From: Temnothorax longispinosus
Taxonomy: Eukaryota; Arthropoda; Insecta; Hymenoptera; Formicidae
NCBI RefSeq assembly: GCF_030848805.1
Contig: NW_027269959.1
Location: 249,236-313,235 of the forward strand
Direction: 5' to 3'
Length of the DNA: 64,000 bases
In this document: positions 43,891 through 55,051 of the stretch, in pieces
Position numbering within the stretch: position 1 is the stretch's first letter
How the letters are laid out: each line of letters opens with the position of its first letter
Translations under genes and position numbers: made by a program
The notes under the pieces: model-generated
What the model was told of the DNA's origin: nothing
The model's input: only the letters and a program-made list of their open reading frames with translations
The model's database searches: none

Positions 43891-44142
43891 AAAAATGTTT
43901 CAGACAAAAGTTGTTCATATTAATTAGTAGAAAAAGATGATACCATAAAAAGAGGGGTTTAAATAACTTGACTTGGATCTTATTAGGCTTAACACAGGTC
44001 CCGGACAAAAAATCTAATAAAATTGTCTATTGGTTCTCCTTGAACTCTCCAACTTTTATCTGAAACATTTTTTCAATAAATCAATACTTTCTGAAATAAT
44101 TATAGCGGAAATGATTGGCACACGAAATAAAAATCACCCTGT

Positions 44143-44757
44143 TTATTTCATACATAATTACATATTAAAACATAAGAGTACGGGATTAAGTATGACGTGT
44201 TCCGATATTCACTGTCTATACTGAAAATCTATGGTTAATGTTATACATACACTTTAGATTTTCAGTACTGAATATTAAAATATTAGAACGCAGTTTATAC
44301 CAAGTTTAAATTTTTCTTACTTATGTATCTAATAAATGAAGCTGTCGCTCAGAAGAGTTTGATAGAAATCAAACTGCTTGGTGCTGCTCTGCGTGAACTT
44401 CCACTGATGGAAAGCAACGTAACACTGCAACATAATACAAAAACAGTAATTATTATTTACATCTAATTATATATTTTAAACATAAAAGTAGGTTAAGTAT
44501 GAGTCTGTATTGTGATATTCACTATCTATGTATACTGAAAATCTGTAGTTGATGTTACACGTATACTTTGGATTTTCAGTATTGACGATTAATATTGGAA
44601 AGTATGGTTTATATCAAATTTAACTTTTTCTTACTTACATATCTAATAAATAAATCTTTTGCTCTTCTATCAAACTACTTGGTGCTGCTCTGGACTGCAC
44701 CAATGAACATCCACTGATGGAAAGCAATACTGTAACATATAGCATAAGAACAATAAT
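44143..44757. repeat. Two direct repeats of about 300 bp
   Basis: Units at 44143-44459 and 44460-44757 share ttttcagtactgaat-, ggtgctgctctg- and ccactgatggaaagcaa-type blocks. A partial third unit at 41630-41742 lies on the other side of the inserted inverted-repeat element. Confidence 0.6.
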
Positions 44758-45560
44758 TATTATAAAATCATGTAAATGGTTAAATAATTATGGTTAAATC
44801 ATTCAATTAATGATTAAACTGCTTTTTAGGAGATTTGGGATCGGCATATTTCTATCACGTATCTCCAACTAAGGGCTCCAGTTGGATTAAACTGTTAAAA
44901 ATTTTGAGGTTAAGTTAGCATCAAGATTTAAGTATGAAGCCGTTAATAAATAATTTCATTAGAGACTCGTTCAATAAGGTTATAAAGGTAAATATATGTA
45001 TTTTAAGATGGTCATTGAAATGATTTTTATGATATTAACGTAGTTTTTGCAGACCATTATGTCACGTAATCTCTATTTTTGGATTTAAAGACAAATCGCC
45101 AAATATATATGTACAGTCGCGGTCATTAATGCCTTCCACCTAAAGTCGCGTTCGGGGGCAGATAGTAGCTGAACGCGTTGCGTCTAGCGCTATTCGTGCT
45201 TCATGATTGTTGGGTCGGTAACGTCGTGGAGCACGGTCAACCGTGTCGTGGAGAGCTGTCAGTCACTGTCAGTTTGACAGCTGTGTGTTTGCGGAAGAGA
45301 GGTTAAGAACCACGAGGGATCGTCCAGAAGTATAAGGAGAGTATAAGAAATACAAAAACATGTTAATTATTTGAATGGTAAATAATTATTATACGACAAA
45401 TTTATATTGATATATATAATTTCAGTTATCGCAGCTGAGGCATTAACAAAAAGATTATTGGCCGTATCGAGCCTTCCAGAGAATCGGAGTCATACGAATA
45501 GGAAAAGAAGAAGAAGAAGAAGAAGAAGAAGAAAATTAGCTGCGACCGCTGGGATAGAGA
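44758..45560. other. AT-rich gap and possible 5' region of the next gene
   Basis: No coding sequence seen up to 45100. The part at 45110-45350 is less AT-rich (gcgttgcgtctagcgc, cagtcactgtcagtttgacag) and could be a promoter or 5' UTR. A short AAG run occupies 45507-45533. Confidence 0.3.
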
Positions 45561-46481
45561 ATGGAAGAAAACAACGATGACTATGAGAAAGGTAAAGATG
45601 ATGGTCAATGGAGGAGGAGATGCAGTAAGATGATTTAATTTATATTATTTAAGAAATTATTACATTATTAGTAATTTCAAAATACGATTGCAAAACACCA
45701 GTGGGAAATATCAGCGTCAGACGATCCGCGCTACGCTTGTCATGCGGCATACTCGCCACGGACTCTGATCAGTCTGATCCATCGTCACCATGTGTCCTCG
45801 CGGTAATCTCCATCGCTCTTTCGTTGATAAATTCATCGTTCGCCATCTACACGAGGAATTTGGGATACACCAAAGTCATGGTAGGCAAATAAATTGCACA
45901 GAAATGGGTAGTGAAAATATGTTTTGTTTCCGCAATAAAATCTCGCTCTCTAATGAATTAGCATGCATAAACTGAAGTAGTATTGTGTGTGTAGAACATA
46001 GCTAATAAGATTAACTTTTGTTTAGAAAATGTTTATAAGTTTTTTGATTGATTTGATATTATAATTGTTAAAAAAGTTCACAAACTAATAATCCTTAAAT
46101 AGCAAGTGATTATAATTGTTATCGTTCACGTTGGATAAACATGTGGGCTTTTAATGGAATTATAATTTCTTACAGAGCATCGTCGAGCAAATGGTTCATC
46201 ACATCTCCGAGGAGAATCCTGAATGGACAGTTGCAGAGAGATCGGCGTGGATTGACAGTCTCCAGGTCTTCGGTTTCAGCAAGGCTATTCAAGTCTTCGG
46301 CTTAAATCAATTTAAAAAGAGTTGCGCCAAGATATCGAAAGGTTGTAATTGCGTTCTCGCAAATTATATTTCCCCACACAGCACAGTTTCTAAATCCGAA
46401 ATTGCTTTCTCTCTGTTTGCATCGTGCATCGCGCATCGTGTCTCGCGAGCAAATCTCTTTTCTCAAAATAATGTTAAATAA
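45561..46481 (+). CDS. Possible three-exon host gene, unknown product
   Basis: Exons 45561-45591 (ATG, MEENNDDYEK), 45702-45880 and 46176-46481 (TAA), with GT...AG borders (ag|gtaaag, ccag|tg, catg|gtaggc, ttacag|agc). Phases agree (1 and 0), giving 171 codons. A hydrophobic stretch (CVLAVISIALSLINSSF) sits in exon 2, and exon 3 begins SIVEQMVHHISEENPEWT. A poly(A) signal overlaps the stop (AATAAA near 46477). The end of exon 3 may be exonised repeat (cccacacagcac at 46371), and an alternative donor exists near 46342. No family recognised. A chance model is possible. Confidence 0.4.
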
Positions 46482-46979
46482 ATGGTTAAAATACTGTGAA
46501 ATACTACTGTTAAATAAATTCTGACAAAAGAAAAAATCTTAAAAAGCGTGTTTATTTTCTTAGAAAAATTTCCATGTTACGCAAACTATTAGTAAAGAAA
46601 CAGTATAGATTGAACAAAAATTGTATGTATTATTGTTCTTATTTTTGTTTTTATATGGTTAGTAAATAAACTTTATAAAAATGGAGATTTTGTTCTATTA
46701 TATATATACAGGGTGTCCAAAAAATCGCCTACTTCACTTCGGGAGGTGATTCGGGACCCAAAAACAAGCAAAAAAGTTCATACAAACATAGATCCGGAAA
46801 TGAGCCGTTTCCGAGTTATAGCCACTTTTATGTTCAAAAATCGTAATTTAAAATCCGCTTGGCATCCCTCTTTCTTAATTATTTCTTAAATTAAAAATTT
46901 TTATTTTTAAATATTTTTAATTTTTTTATTTTTTTTCAATTTTTTAATATTTGTAACGATTACATTATTTTTAAAAGAA

Positions 46980-47105
46980 ATCAGTTGTTTTTACGGCTAC
47001 TTGAAATCAGTTGTTTTCACGGCTATTCAAAATCAGTTGTTTTCACGGCTACTTGAAATCAGTTGTTTTCACGCCTATTCAAAATCAGTAAGTAAATCAC
47101 GGCTT
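46980..47105 (+). repeat. 26-bp tandem repeat
   Basis: About five units of cggctacttgaaatcagttg plus ttttca (variant cggctattcaaaatcagttg) inside the mariner-like element. Confidence 0.7.
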
Positions 47106-47110
47106 TTCAA

Positions 47111-47477
47111 TGGCTACGTTTACACCCTGAAATTAGGCCGCGGCCTGTACCTCAAATTCGACCTAAATTATTTAGCCCGCCTGCTGTAAACAGATAGACG
47201 ACCGGACCTGGCTTCAGATCAGGCCGCGTATTTTAGTGACCCGACCTGAAATCGGCCGTTATCATTTGCGATGTAAACGCGCGATCAAGCGCGACGCGTC
47301 CTAAAATGACCTAAAAGCTTCATTTGCTTGTTCGGATTTGCTGCAATTCAGGGCGATCCCAAATACGATCCCGTCAATTTTTAGGTTTCTTTCGGTGTAA
47401 ACGAATGATGACTAGACCTACTTCGGGTCACAATATAGGTCAGGCCGCGATCAGGTCGCTGGGTGTAAACGTAGCCA
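47111..47477. mobile_element. Nested MITE with TGGCTACGTTTACACC ends
   Basis: 367 bp with inverted ends tggctacgtttacaccc and gggtgtaaacgtagcca and GC-rich subterminal blocks (aggccgcggcctg, caggccgcgatcagg). No coding sequence. Target duplication not clear. Confidence 0.6.
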
Positions 47478-47545
47478 ATAAGTTTCAAATTATTATTTAA
47501 CAACACCTTACTTTTAGGTTGTATCTAATCTTTCCGTATTCATCA

Positions 47546-47758
47546 ATGGATCGTTTAAGTTTTAATGAATTAGCTGATATGCATCTTATGTATGGTCTTG
47601 CTCAAAGTAATGCTGCCGAGGCAAGAAGATTATACATCCAGTCCTTTCCAAATCGAGATGTACCGGGAATAGCGTCTTTTCGAAATGTAGACAGAAACTT
47701 GAGAGAATTTGGTAATTGTAATTTAAAAAAATTGAAAATAAAAATTTACGATTTTTGA
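47546..47758 (+). pseudogene. DUF4817-like helix-turn-helix fragment of a transposase gene
   Basis: Begins MDRLSFNELADMHLMYGLA and has NAAEARRLYIQSFPNRDVP and FRNVDRNLREFG, matching the N-terminal DUF4817 region known next to mariner-type (DDE_3) transposase domains in ants and other insects. No catalytic domain remains. Confidence 0.65.
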
Positions 47759-47880
47759 ACATAAAAGTGGCTATAACTCGGAAACGGCTCATTTCCGGAC
47801 CTATGTTTGTATGAACTTTTTTGCTTGTTTTTGGGTCCCGAATCACCTCCCGAAATGGAGTAGGCGATTTTTCGGACACC

Positions 47881-47932
<52 letters not shown>

Positions 47933-47935
<3 letters not shown>

Positions 47936-48144
47936 GGTCTAGAGGTATGTTCCGGGACTGTTTACGTTTTTTGAAATGTACAGTCCTGGAATATAACGCA
48001 TATATATGTAATTAGATTCAAAAAATTGTCCCGAAACGTGCCGTAGGACATGAATTTTTTCCAGGACAGTCCTGGAAACTGCCAAATGTCCTGGAATATA
48101 CCGATGTAAAAAATAAAAGTCCTGGAACATACTTCCGGACCTAC
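47933..48144. mobile_element. 212-bp MITE (copy 1) next to a (TA)n tract
   Basis: Ends gtaggtctagaggtatgttc and its complement gaacatacttccggacctac. The centre is a palindrome (ccaggacagtcctgg). A second copy of the same length in opposite orientation is at 62370-62581. Both are flanked by TA repeats. The (TA)n tract is 47884-47932. Confidence 0.75.
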
Positions 48145-48189
48145 ATATATATATATATATATACTCATTAACCGCATCGTTCGAGGTCC

Positions 48190-49904
48190 TTAAATCTAAA
48201 CTTGTTATATTTTCTAAACTATGATAACTAAAAATACTCCTTTCACATATTTAAGTAACTTAAATCTTTCTCTCGGAAATAATATGTAAAACATAATTTT
48301 TATTAAACGCTTATACCTAATTAATGCATACTTTTGTTGAATCACCATATCTCATAAAACACGGTGACATAAATTTGCCCCGGTACATACGATTTGCCCG
48401 TATACATAGACTCTACATCAGCACACCCATAAAAAATGATAATAACTTTTATTTCTGCAATTGTTTATTTACAAAATATTTATGACAATAAAATAAAGAG
48501 TGCTCATAAACAAGATGATATTAGACATTCAAAACCTCTTAAATAAAGAGAACATAATAATATCAATATGCAAATTAAAAAGTACCAATTTATTTAATTA
48601 ATAATTTGTTATTAACAAATACATATATTAACAATAAAATTTTCCAATGCTATATTATACCTTAGTGAAAGTCCTACAATATGTTTCCTATACATTGCTA
48701 CCAAATTCCCAACCATTCACGAGATATAAAAATAACAAAAATCTTATTATATATAAACAATTTAATTTCATTGATTTCTTGTACTAATGAGAATGCTAAC
48801 CATTTCTATTTGCACGATACATTATTAACATGATATTAGAAACATCACTACCACTGTTAAAATCATTTTTATTAATATTATTATTAACAAATATATATAT
48901 ACTTACTAAAATTAGTATAAATATCGAGCGTCAAATGCCGAAGCGTTACTCACGAACCTGAAGAAGATAAAATTGTATTATGCGTAGCATAAGGAACACG
49001 AATCCAAGCGAGATGCGAGAATTGTACGATCTGAAAGAGAGAAAGAGAGAGTCAGATATACTATAGTAACTGTTAGACGAAGAGAGCAATATCTTTTATA
49101 CTTTAGACATACTAATAATGACTTTAATTGTACTATTGAATTATTCTACTGTATGTAAAGTATGTCTAAAAAAACTTAAATAATATTTAACATATATTTG
49201 CACATTTTAAAATTCAAATATTAAAGATTTCTTTAAAAGTCATACTGAGATTTTTATAATGAAAGAAGGTATCGCTCTTATTACAATCATTGTTAGACTA
49301 GAAAATAAAATAGAATTCAGATGAGTCACCTGTATGACTCATTCGAGTGAATCTAGTCTTCGCATAGACCATATATGGACATGTCGAAGCAGAGCGTAAC
49401 GCATGACCATATAAGGTAATGAATTTCAAGACACCACCCTATGACTCATTGCTGGCAAGCGAGCCACCACTAGAAGTAGACTCACATCCGCTAGACAACG
49501 CCTTATGACTCATTGTAACGAGGTGCGGTCACCTCCCACTACCGTTTCCAAAAGCGGAAATTAAAAGCGTTTCCGTTAAAAGCGGAATCTTTCACCCTCT
49601 CAACGGAGAGTGTGGAACGAGCCAGGAAAGGTCACATATCTTATACTTGTTCCATCCTCCCACATAAACCACTTGTATTGTAAAAGTTCTACAATAAATA
49701 TCATACTCTTTTATATCAAAAGAAAGATAAAGATTATTGAATTACCTACCTTCGACGGATCCAAGGAGCCATAATCTACATCGCCGACCAACAGCTAATT
49801 ATCCTGGGGTTTTACCTCCTTAACTGCAAGAAGAACCCATAAAATTGATTTCGACGGAGACGTTCTGCCGGATCGAGCCACCTCGCATCACCCAGGACGT
49901 CACA
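48190..49904 (+). mobile_element. Giant LTR fragment, copy 6 (5'-truncated)
   Basis: Matches the second half of the giant LTR and ends CACCCAGGACGTCACA at 49904. AP-1 sites are kept, but the region around the TATA box is rearranged (ccaaaagcggaaattaaaagcg near 49550), removing TATAAAAG. It abuts the tyrosine recombinase remnant. Confidence 0.75.
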
Positions 49905-49911
49905 CTCTTAT

Positions 49912-50722
49912 TTATTTATTTAGTTTTTTAATATTGAGTGTGCAAACGTTTGGAGGGAGAATAGGTTTGTTATAAAATTTTGCGAACATTTGTGATCGCG
50001 CGGACCAACCTGGTGTACGTCTAATCGTGTCTATATTTACTTTATTTCTAAAAGCTGCAGACACAGCTGCATGTCTTGTACTGTACGCTGTGAATATTTT
50101 CGTGTCTATACCCGCTTTATTTAGTAAGGACTTAATCCAGTGACCTATCGTCTGAGCTGATGCACCTTTATATGGTTTAATTGTTGAGATTAACAATTTT
50201 TTATTTTTCCCTGTTCTGAAATCTTTTGTAATTTTTAAGTAATCGAGAATAGCTGTAGCTACACAAAGGTTCGGTTTCTCTTTAAAGAAGGGTAAAATCT
50301 GCTCAGATTGAGAGGCACCTGGTTTCGATGTTTTTATTAAGTCGGGTATCTTAATGGTCATTCCTGATTCCGAAAATACGATATTATCTACATTTATTAA
50401 AGATAATGTCTGCAATCTATGAGCTGTGGTTAGAGCTAGAAGTGTGGCGACTTTTTCCGTTGCTTCCTTAAGTTTGAGTTGACTTAAGGGATGCAGATTC
50501 TCCATATACGTAAAGACAGGCGACGTGTCCCAAGTAGTATTATACTTTGGTTTAGTGGGTCTCTTTTTGAATGTACCTTTCAAAAATCGTGAAATGAGGC
50601 CATCCTTATGAATGTCTCGGGAAGAAACAAGGGCAATAGCTGATCGGGCAGTATTTAATGTGCTATAACTAGCTCCACTGTTAAATCTCGTTGTTAGAAA
50701 TTTTATAATGTCAGGTGTTTTT
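49912..50722 (-). pseudogene. Tyrosine recombinase (DIRS/Crypton-type), damaged
   Basis: The minus-strand frame is open from about 50722 (no ATG; TPDIIKFLTTRFN, then SRDIHKDGL) to 49912. Motifs: LLALTTAHRLQTLSL (first catalytic Arg), FTAYSTRHAAVSAA (the H-x-x-R box reads Y-x-x-R), PGWSARSQMFAKFYNKP (Trp of box II and the nucleophile Tyr). This is the recombinase found in insect DIRS-like or Crypton-like elements. The His-to-Tyr change and missing N-terminus suggest it is inactive. No associated reverse transcriptase is seen here. Confidence 0.7.
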
Positions 50723-51711
50723 GCGTTCTACACGTTCACCTGATTTTGTACTGCAAAATTCCACCATAGTTTCAAGGGACCATCAACAGTCATCACATCA
50801 ACAGTCCTCACGCTCGAAGCGACAGAAAAACGTAAACCGAACACGACAGACACACGGGAGGTCAAACCAGAGGTGCTTCCATCCCACGAGAGAAAAACGT
50901 CTCTAGTCGAATTCCCGGACGCATAGTGGTGCTTGCGCACAGCCACATGCGCCGGTCATTCAGCCTCCGCCTCAGAGAACTTCCATGATAAAGACCACGA
51001 CGCCACTTACGGGCCCTCCCCCACACGCCTCTGAGACGCGCGGCCATACCATACAGGGTCTCTTCATTGGCAGAACGGGATACTTCACTCGGGGAAGTCC
51101 ACATCCCCAAGCAACACGTACACGAACTGTCACAGGACGCGCACGAGCTAGACAAACAGGAAACACCCTCTATCCGGAGAGGGGTTCCACAAAGCACAAA
51201 GCAAGAGCGTGCATCCGCACGCCCTTCAACGCAGAGGGTTATACATATACCCACCACCACGATAATAAGTGACCGATTTTCGGTCAACGCATCCCTAAAA
51301 CTCTCGTACACCTCATCTCCCTCCCTTACCCCCCGCTACGCACTCCCCAAGATTACGCACGCAATATTCTTCGAATAACCGGAGTCGATTCGAAGCGGTG
51401 GCGGGCTCTCATCCGCTTCTCCCTCGTGGCATGGACGACCAACCTCGATCTCCAGTCTCGATACGCAAGTACAACGAAGTATAATAGTAGACAGGAGAGA
51501 GATGAGCGGAGATACACAGGCTTAAAAGGAGTCATGACTCCACGGGGAGATCTCCCGGGGGACGACCCACCGCGGCCGACAGCCTCAAGGAGCTCCAGGT
51601 AGCCGCCGCTGCCCGCAGCGGCACCCGAGCCCCAAACAGCGACGAGCGGCCAGCCCCGGCCGATCCACCCCCGGAGGACCCCGCAGTAGACCCCAAGATA
51701 ATTAGACGCAA
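50723..51711 (-). other. Probable 3' region of the R1-clade LINE
   Basis: Less AT-rich DNA continuous in composition with the R1 ORF2 that ends at 51712. Short frames on both strands lack recognisable motifs. The boundary with the recombinase remnant is near 50723 but not exactly defined. Confidence 0.4.
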
Positions 51712-54552
51712 CTAAAACGCAAAACCACGCAGGGCCCCACCGGGACGCCCCGACCAGGCCGCAGGACGCCGGCCGCCACAGGCCACCGGTCCCCGCAAGG
51801 ATCCGGCAGAACGTCGCACCCGTCGACGCGCCGGACCCCACGGGGGGAGGGCAGCCCACGGGCGGCCGGCGCCCAGCGGCCCCGGGAGAAGGACCAGCGA
51901 CCACGCACCGCAGTACCCAGTATCCGAACTAACCCAATCTATTCTAAGTAATTTAACGGGATAGCCGCACGCTAAGAGTCGTTCTCCGGAGGCAGCGATC
52001 TCAACAATATCAGGGTCAACGAGACCCTGTTGGCGCCTCCTTTCGTCGTCCTCTTTCCGTCGGAGGACCCTTTCGGCGAAAATAGCAAAGGCGTTCCAAG
52101 CCTCTCTGGACTCACACATCTTACCAATCAATGTCGGTAGAGTTAAATCAGGGCCAATCACGACCGTGAGCTCAGCACGCTCGAGTCCCCAATAATTACA
52201 CACCATGAGAGTGTGTTCAGATGTATCGGTCGCCAGGTGACAATATCGGCATATTGGTGAATCCTCCTTCTGTATCCTAAATAAAAAGGATCCAAAACAA
52301 CCGTGACCCGTTAAGATTTGGGTCGTTCTGAAACTCAGGAAGCCGCTGCGCCGGTCGAGCCAGTTCTCGAAATTTGGAGAGATCGCCTCTCTAGTCCTCC
52401 TCCCAGGGAGGTTTCCGTCCCTTATGTGAACCGCCCATTGTCGTCTGAGCTCCAGCCACTCTTCGGCGCGTATCTCTTTGGGAGCATCGGGGTAAAAATT
52501 CCCCAATTCCTTCATCTCTCGTAATCTTAGGTAGACACGCCTAAGATAGTCCGCGTACAGGTATATGGGTAAGACACGCGCTAAGAGCGTGGCTGCCTCG
52601 TACGCAACTGTGCGATACGCCATAACAGTGCGTTGTGCAGTAAGAGCGCGACGCATCTTCCTCTGTTGATTGCCGGATGATGAAAACTCCACACTCCAAA
52701 TTGGGGCCGCATATAAGATGATAGAGGTGATCATTGAAAAATATAACCTTTTCTTACTCTCTATCGGACCGCGCAGGTTCGGTAGCAGTCCACAAAGCGC
52801 TCGACTAACCCTCGTAGCCTTTGTAGCCACGTGCGAAAAATGATTAATAAAGTTAAGACGTTTATCTATGTTTACGCCCAAATATTTCATACAATTGGAG
52901 AATTGGATCCTCGTGTCCTCCACCACGATAGAGGCGTCGCGAGGACAGGAACCGAAAAAGACGGCCTCAGACTTGCTCCACGATACTTTAAGGCCGAGCG
53001 CACGGATGTTTATTAAAATTCGTTCGAAACAATCCAACGCAGTGGAGCACACCTCGTCATAGTCGTCACTTACGACCAGGAGGGTGTCGTCCGCATAACA
53101 AATTACGTGACAGTCTCTATAAAGCATTGTTCTCAATATCGAGTCAAAACCGAGGTTCCAAAGGAGTGGACCCAGGATCGATCCCTGTGGAACCCCTCTG
53201 TTTACTCGTCTTGTACGCCTTGTTCCGTCAGAAGTCACGTATCTGACCTTTCTTCTTGTGAGAAAGGCCTCCAGGATGCGACGCAGATAACGGGGAAAAT
53301 TTCTGGTACGAAGTGCCCTCCTTAACGCGGGTAGTATTATGGAGTTAAATGCGTTCTCAATATCTAATGAAAACGCTAGCGCAACCTTACCCTCCGCACG
53401 AGCCTGAGAAATGATGGACTTTACAAGATAGAGAGCGTCTGTCGTCGACCTCATTCTCCGGAACCCAAACTGGTTGTCAGATAGGTTGGCGTTTGGATTA
53501 TTGTCCATGTATTCTAACATGCGGTTCGCGATGATCCGTTCAAACGTTTTGCCTATCTCGTTCAAAAGGCAGATGGGCCGCGCCTTCGGTAATTCGCCAG
53601 GGTTCGTCTCGCCCTTCGGGAGAAGTACAAGGTCGGAGGTCTTCCAGGACGCAGGAAAATTTCCATACTTCATACAGATATTGTAACATTGAGCCAATCT
53701 GCCGATCATTGCAGGCGGGAGCTTCTTCAACGCTGTGGCCTTAAGGCCGTCAGGGCCAGGAGCCGTATTGCAATTTTTTTTCGCAGCGATTGCTGCGGCA
53801 ACCTCCTCACTGGTGATCGGGATGCGATCTTCTTCGCAGTCCCCGAGTTCGACAGCGACGAGTGGGTTACCCGGTGGAAATAACTTGTTTAAAAGCTCGT
53901 CTAGAATTCTAGGTTTCAGTGAGGCGGATAATCCCGAAGTCGATTTTTTCAGTCTGCTGAGGACTATCCTGTAAGGTAGTCCCCAGGGGTCCTCATCAAG
54001 TGTGGCTATCAGTTCTTGCCAAGCCGCGCTTTTGGCTTTACGTATCTCACGTTTCAACTCTTGACCTGCTAGAATATACTCGGCTCGTTTGCGTTGAGAA
54101 ATCTCAGGCGAATCGCGTGGACGGCCGCGAATCCACACACGCCTGGCTCTGTTCAACGCGACGCGTAGTGAAGCGATTTCCGCGTTCCACCAATACACGA
54201 AAGATCTGTGTCCACTCGTACGAATACGGGGGACAGCAGCCTTGCATGCATTTACTATGCATTTGTGTATCCATCCGTCTGGAGACACATTAACCATGTG
54301 TGCCTCATCCATGGGAGTGACGGCGCACGTCCAATCTATCGAGGCCTTATAGAGGTCGACGTCCATCCTCTTGTAGTCCCATCGAGCGGGAGACTGCCGT
54401 ATGTAAGGTCTAACAAGGGATTCCGATATTGAGAAGGTTATATATGAGTGGTCGGACAACGACGCAACGTCCCCACGGATTGTCCAATCACGCACATGGT
54501 GGCGGAGTTCGGGTGAGACCCACGTTAAATCGATTATCGAAGATCCCCGATG
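51712..54552 (-). CDS. R1-clade LINE ORF2: reverse transcriptase and C-terminal zinc finger
   Basis: At least 927 open codons. After the end of the endonuclease domain (LSDHSYITFSI, the SDH box) come the RT blocks: NTAPGPDGLKATALKKLP, RPICLLNEIGKTFERII, DNQFGFRRMRSTTDAL, AFSLDIENAFNSI, RGVPQGSILGPLLWNL and ICYADDTLLVV (intact catalytic box), then MKYLGVNIDKRLNF. Near the end is CRYCHLATDTSEHTLMVC (C-x2-C-x8-H-x4-C), typical of the R1 group. The last roughly 100 codons are Gly/Pro/Arg-rich and probably 3' sequence read as protein. One base appears shifted at about 54553, separating it from the endonuclease start. It is otherwise remarkably intact for this window. Confidence 0.85.
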   Translation of the reverse strand, partial: HRGSSIIDLTWVSPELRHHVRDWTIRGDVASLSDHSYITFSISESLVRPYIRQSPARWDYKRMDVDLYKASIDWTCAVTPMDEAHMVNVSPDGWIHKCIVNACKAAVPRIRTSGHRSFVYWWNAEIASLRVALNRARRVWIRGRPRDSPEISQRKRAEYILAGQELKREIRKAKSAAWQELIATLDEDPWGLPYRIVLSRLKKSTSGLSASLKPRILDELLNKLFPPGNPLVAVELGDCEEDRIPITSEEVAAAIAAKKNCNTAPGPDGLKATALKKLPPAMIGRLAQCYNICMKYGNFPASWKTSDLVLLPKGETNPGELPKARPICLLNEIGKTFERIIANRMLEYMDNNPNANLSDNQFGFRRMRSTTDALYLVKSIISQARAEGKVALAFSLDIENAFNSIILPALRRALRTRNFPRYLRRILEAFLTRRKVRYVTSDGTRRTRRVNRGVPQGSILGPLLWNLGFDSILRTMLYRDCHVICYADDTLLVVSDDYDEVCSTALDCFERILINIRALGLKVSWSKSEAVFFGSCPRDASIVVEDTRIQFSNCMKYLGVNIDKRLNFINHFSHVATKATRVSRALCGLLPNLRGPIESKKRLYFSMITSIILYAAPIWSVEFSSSGNQQRKMRRALTAQRTVMAYRTVAYEAATLLARVLPIYLYADYLRRVYLRLREMKELGNFYPDAPKEIRAEEWLELRRQWAVHIRDGNLPGRRTREAISPNFENWLDRRSGFLSFRTTQILTGHGCFGSFLFRIQKEDSPICRYCHLATDTSEHTLMVCNYWGLERAELTVVIGPDLTLPTLIGKMCESREAWNAFAIFAERVLRRKEDDERRRQQGLVDPDIVEIAASGERLLACGYPVKLLRIDWVSSDTGYCGAWSLVLLPGPLGAGRPWAALPPWGPARRRVRRSAGSLRGPVACGGRRPAAWSGRPGGALRGFAF

Positions 54553-55049
54553 ACCTAAGTTGGTGTATTTCCTTCATTTATCAAACGCATATTCACGCTC
54601 GCGGACCATTCCTCTAGTAGCTTGCCCTTAAAATCAGTATTGGGAGAACCCCATAAACGGGCATGCGCATTGAAATCGCCACAAACAAGGGTTTTATTGT
54701 TATGTATGCATGCGCATAGATTCGTCAGTTCGTCGACGAAATTTTCGTATCCGGCCCGATTTACATTTGGAGATATATAGCATGAAATTATATGTGCGCT
54801 CCCATACCTAACGACCACGGAATTCTGGCCCCTCGCGACCAGAGACGCAGGATAATCCGCTATTTGGGGATTCACATATACAGCAGCTAGGCCGTTCCTG
54901 CTGTAAAACCATTGCTGAGAGTCGGGTGTACGGGCAGGCTCCGAGACCACGCACACCGCAGCTCCCAGTTCTTCCGCGTATTTAGCAAGAAAACCTTGCG
55001 CCTCCCTACTTCTGTTCAGATTTATCTGTATAACTGTCGTGGGCGTCAT
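54553..55049 (-). CDS. R1-clade LINE ORF2: endonuclease N-terminal part
   Basis: 165 codons from ATG at 55049: TVIQINLNRSREAQGFL, VCVVSEPARTPDSQQW (S-E-P box), RNGLAAVYVNP, and LVCGDFNAHARLWGS (GDFN). This is the start of R1-type ORF2. The frame stops at INEGNTPT, where R1 elements continue with GSS-IDLTW. That sequence is present in the next frame, so a single-base shift is likely. The ATG lies 3 bp after the ORF1 stop, the usual tight R1 arrangement. Confidence 0.8.
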
Positions 55050-55051
55050 TT

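Larger units (their letters stand above)
41744..44141. mobile_element. Inverted-repeat element with Tc1/mariner-like CAGGGTG ends, filled by satellite
   Basis: The ends are CAAGGTGAGTTTTATTT (left) and, inverted, CAGGGTGATTTTTATTT (right). The arms are about 250 bp each (41744-41993, 43884-44141) and clearly related but diverged. A TA precedes the left end. The right flank is TT. No transposase: the interior is a hairpin and a minisatellite. It is inserted in a direct-repeat unit (compare 44460). Confidence 0.6.
46709..47883 (+). mobile_element. Tc1/mariner-like element with about 150-bp terminal inverted repeats, internally deleted
   Basis: The ends CAGGGTGTCCAAAAAATCG and CGATTTTTCGGACACCCTG are followed inward by about 150 bp of near-perfect inverted repeat, and TA flanks both sides inside a (TA)n tract. 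The interior keeps only a DUF4817-like fragment and secondary repeats, so it is non-autonomous. Confidence 0.75.

Noticed and set aside
50862..51904. Several ORFs of 100-180 codons on both strands downstream of R1 ORF2.
   Set aside because: GC-rich 3' sequence with overlapping open frames and no recognisable domains.
52318..54617. Plus-strand ORFs opposite the R1 ORF2.
   Set aside because: Antisense shadows without motifs; the minus strand has continuous conserved RT motifs.
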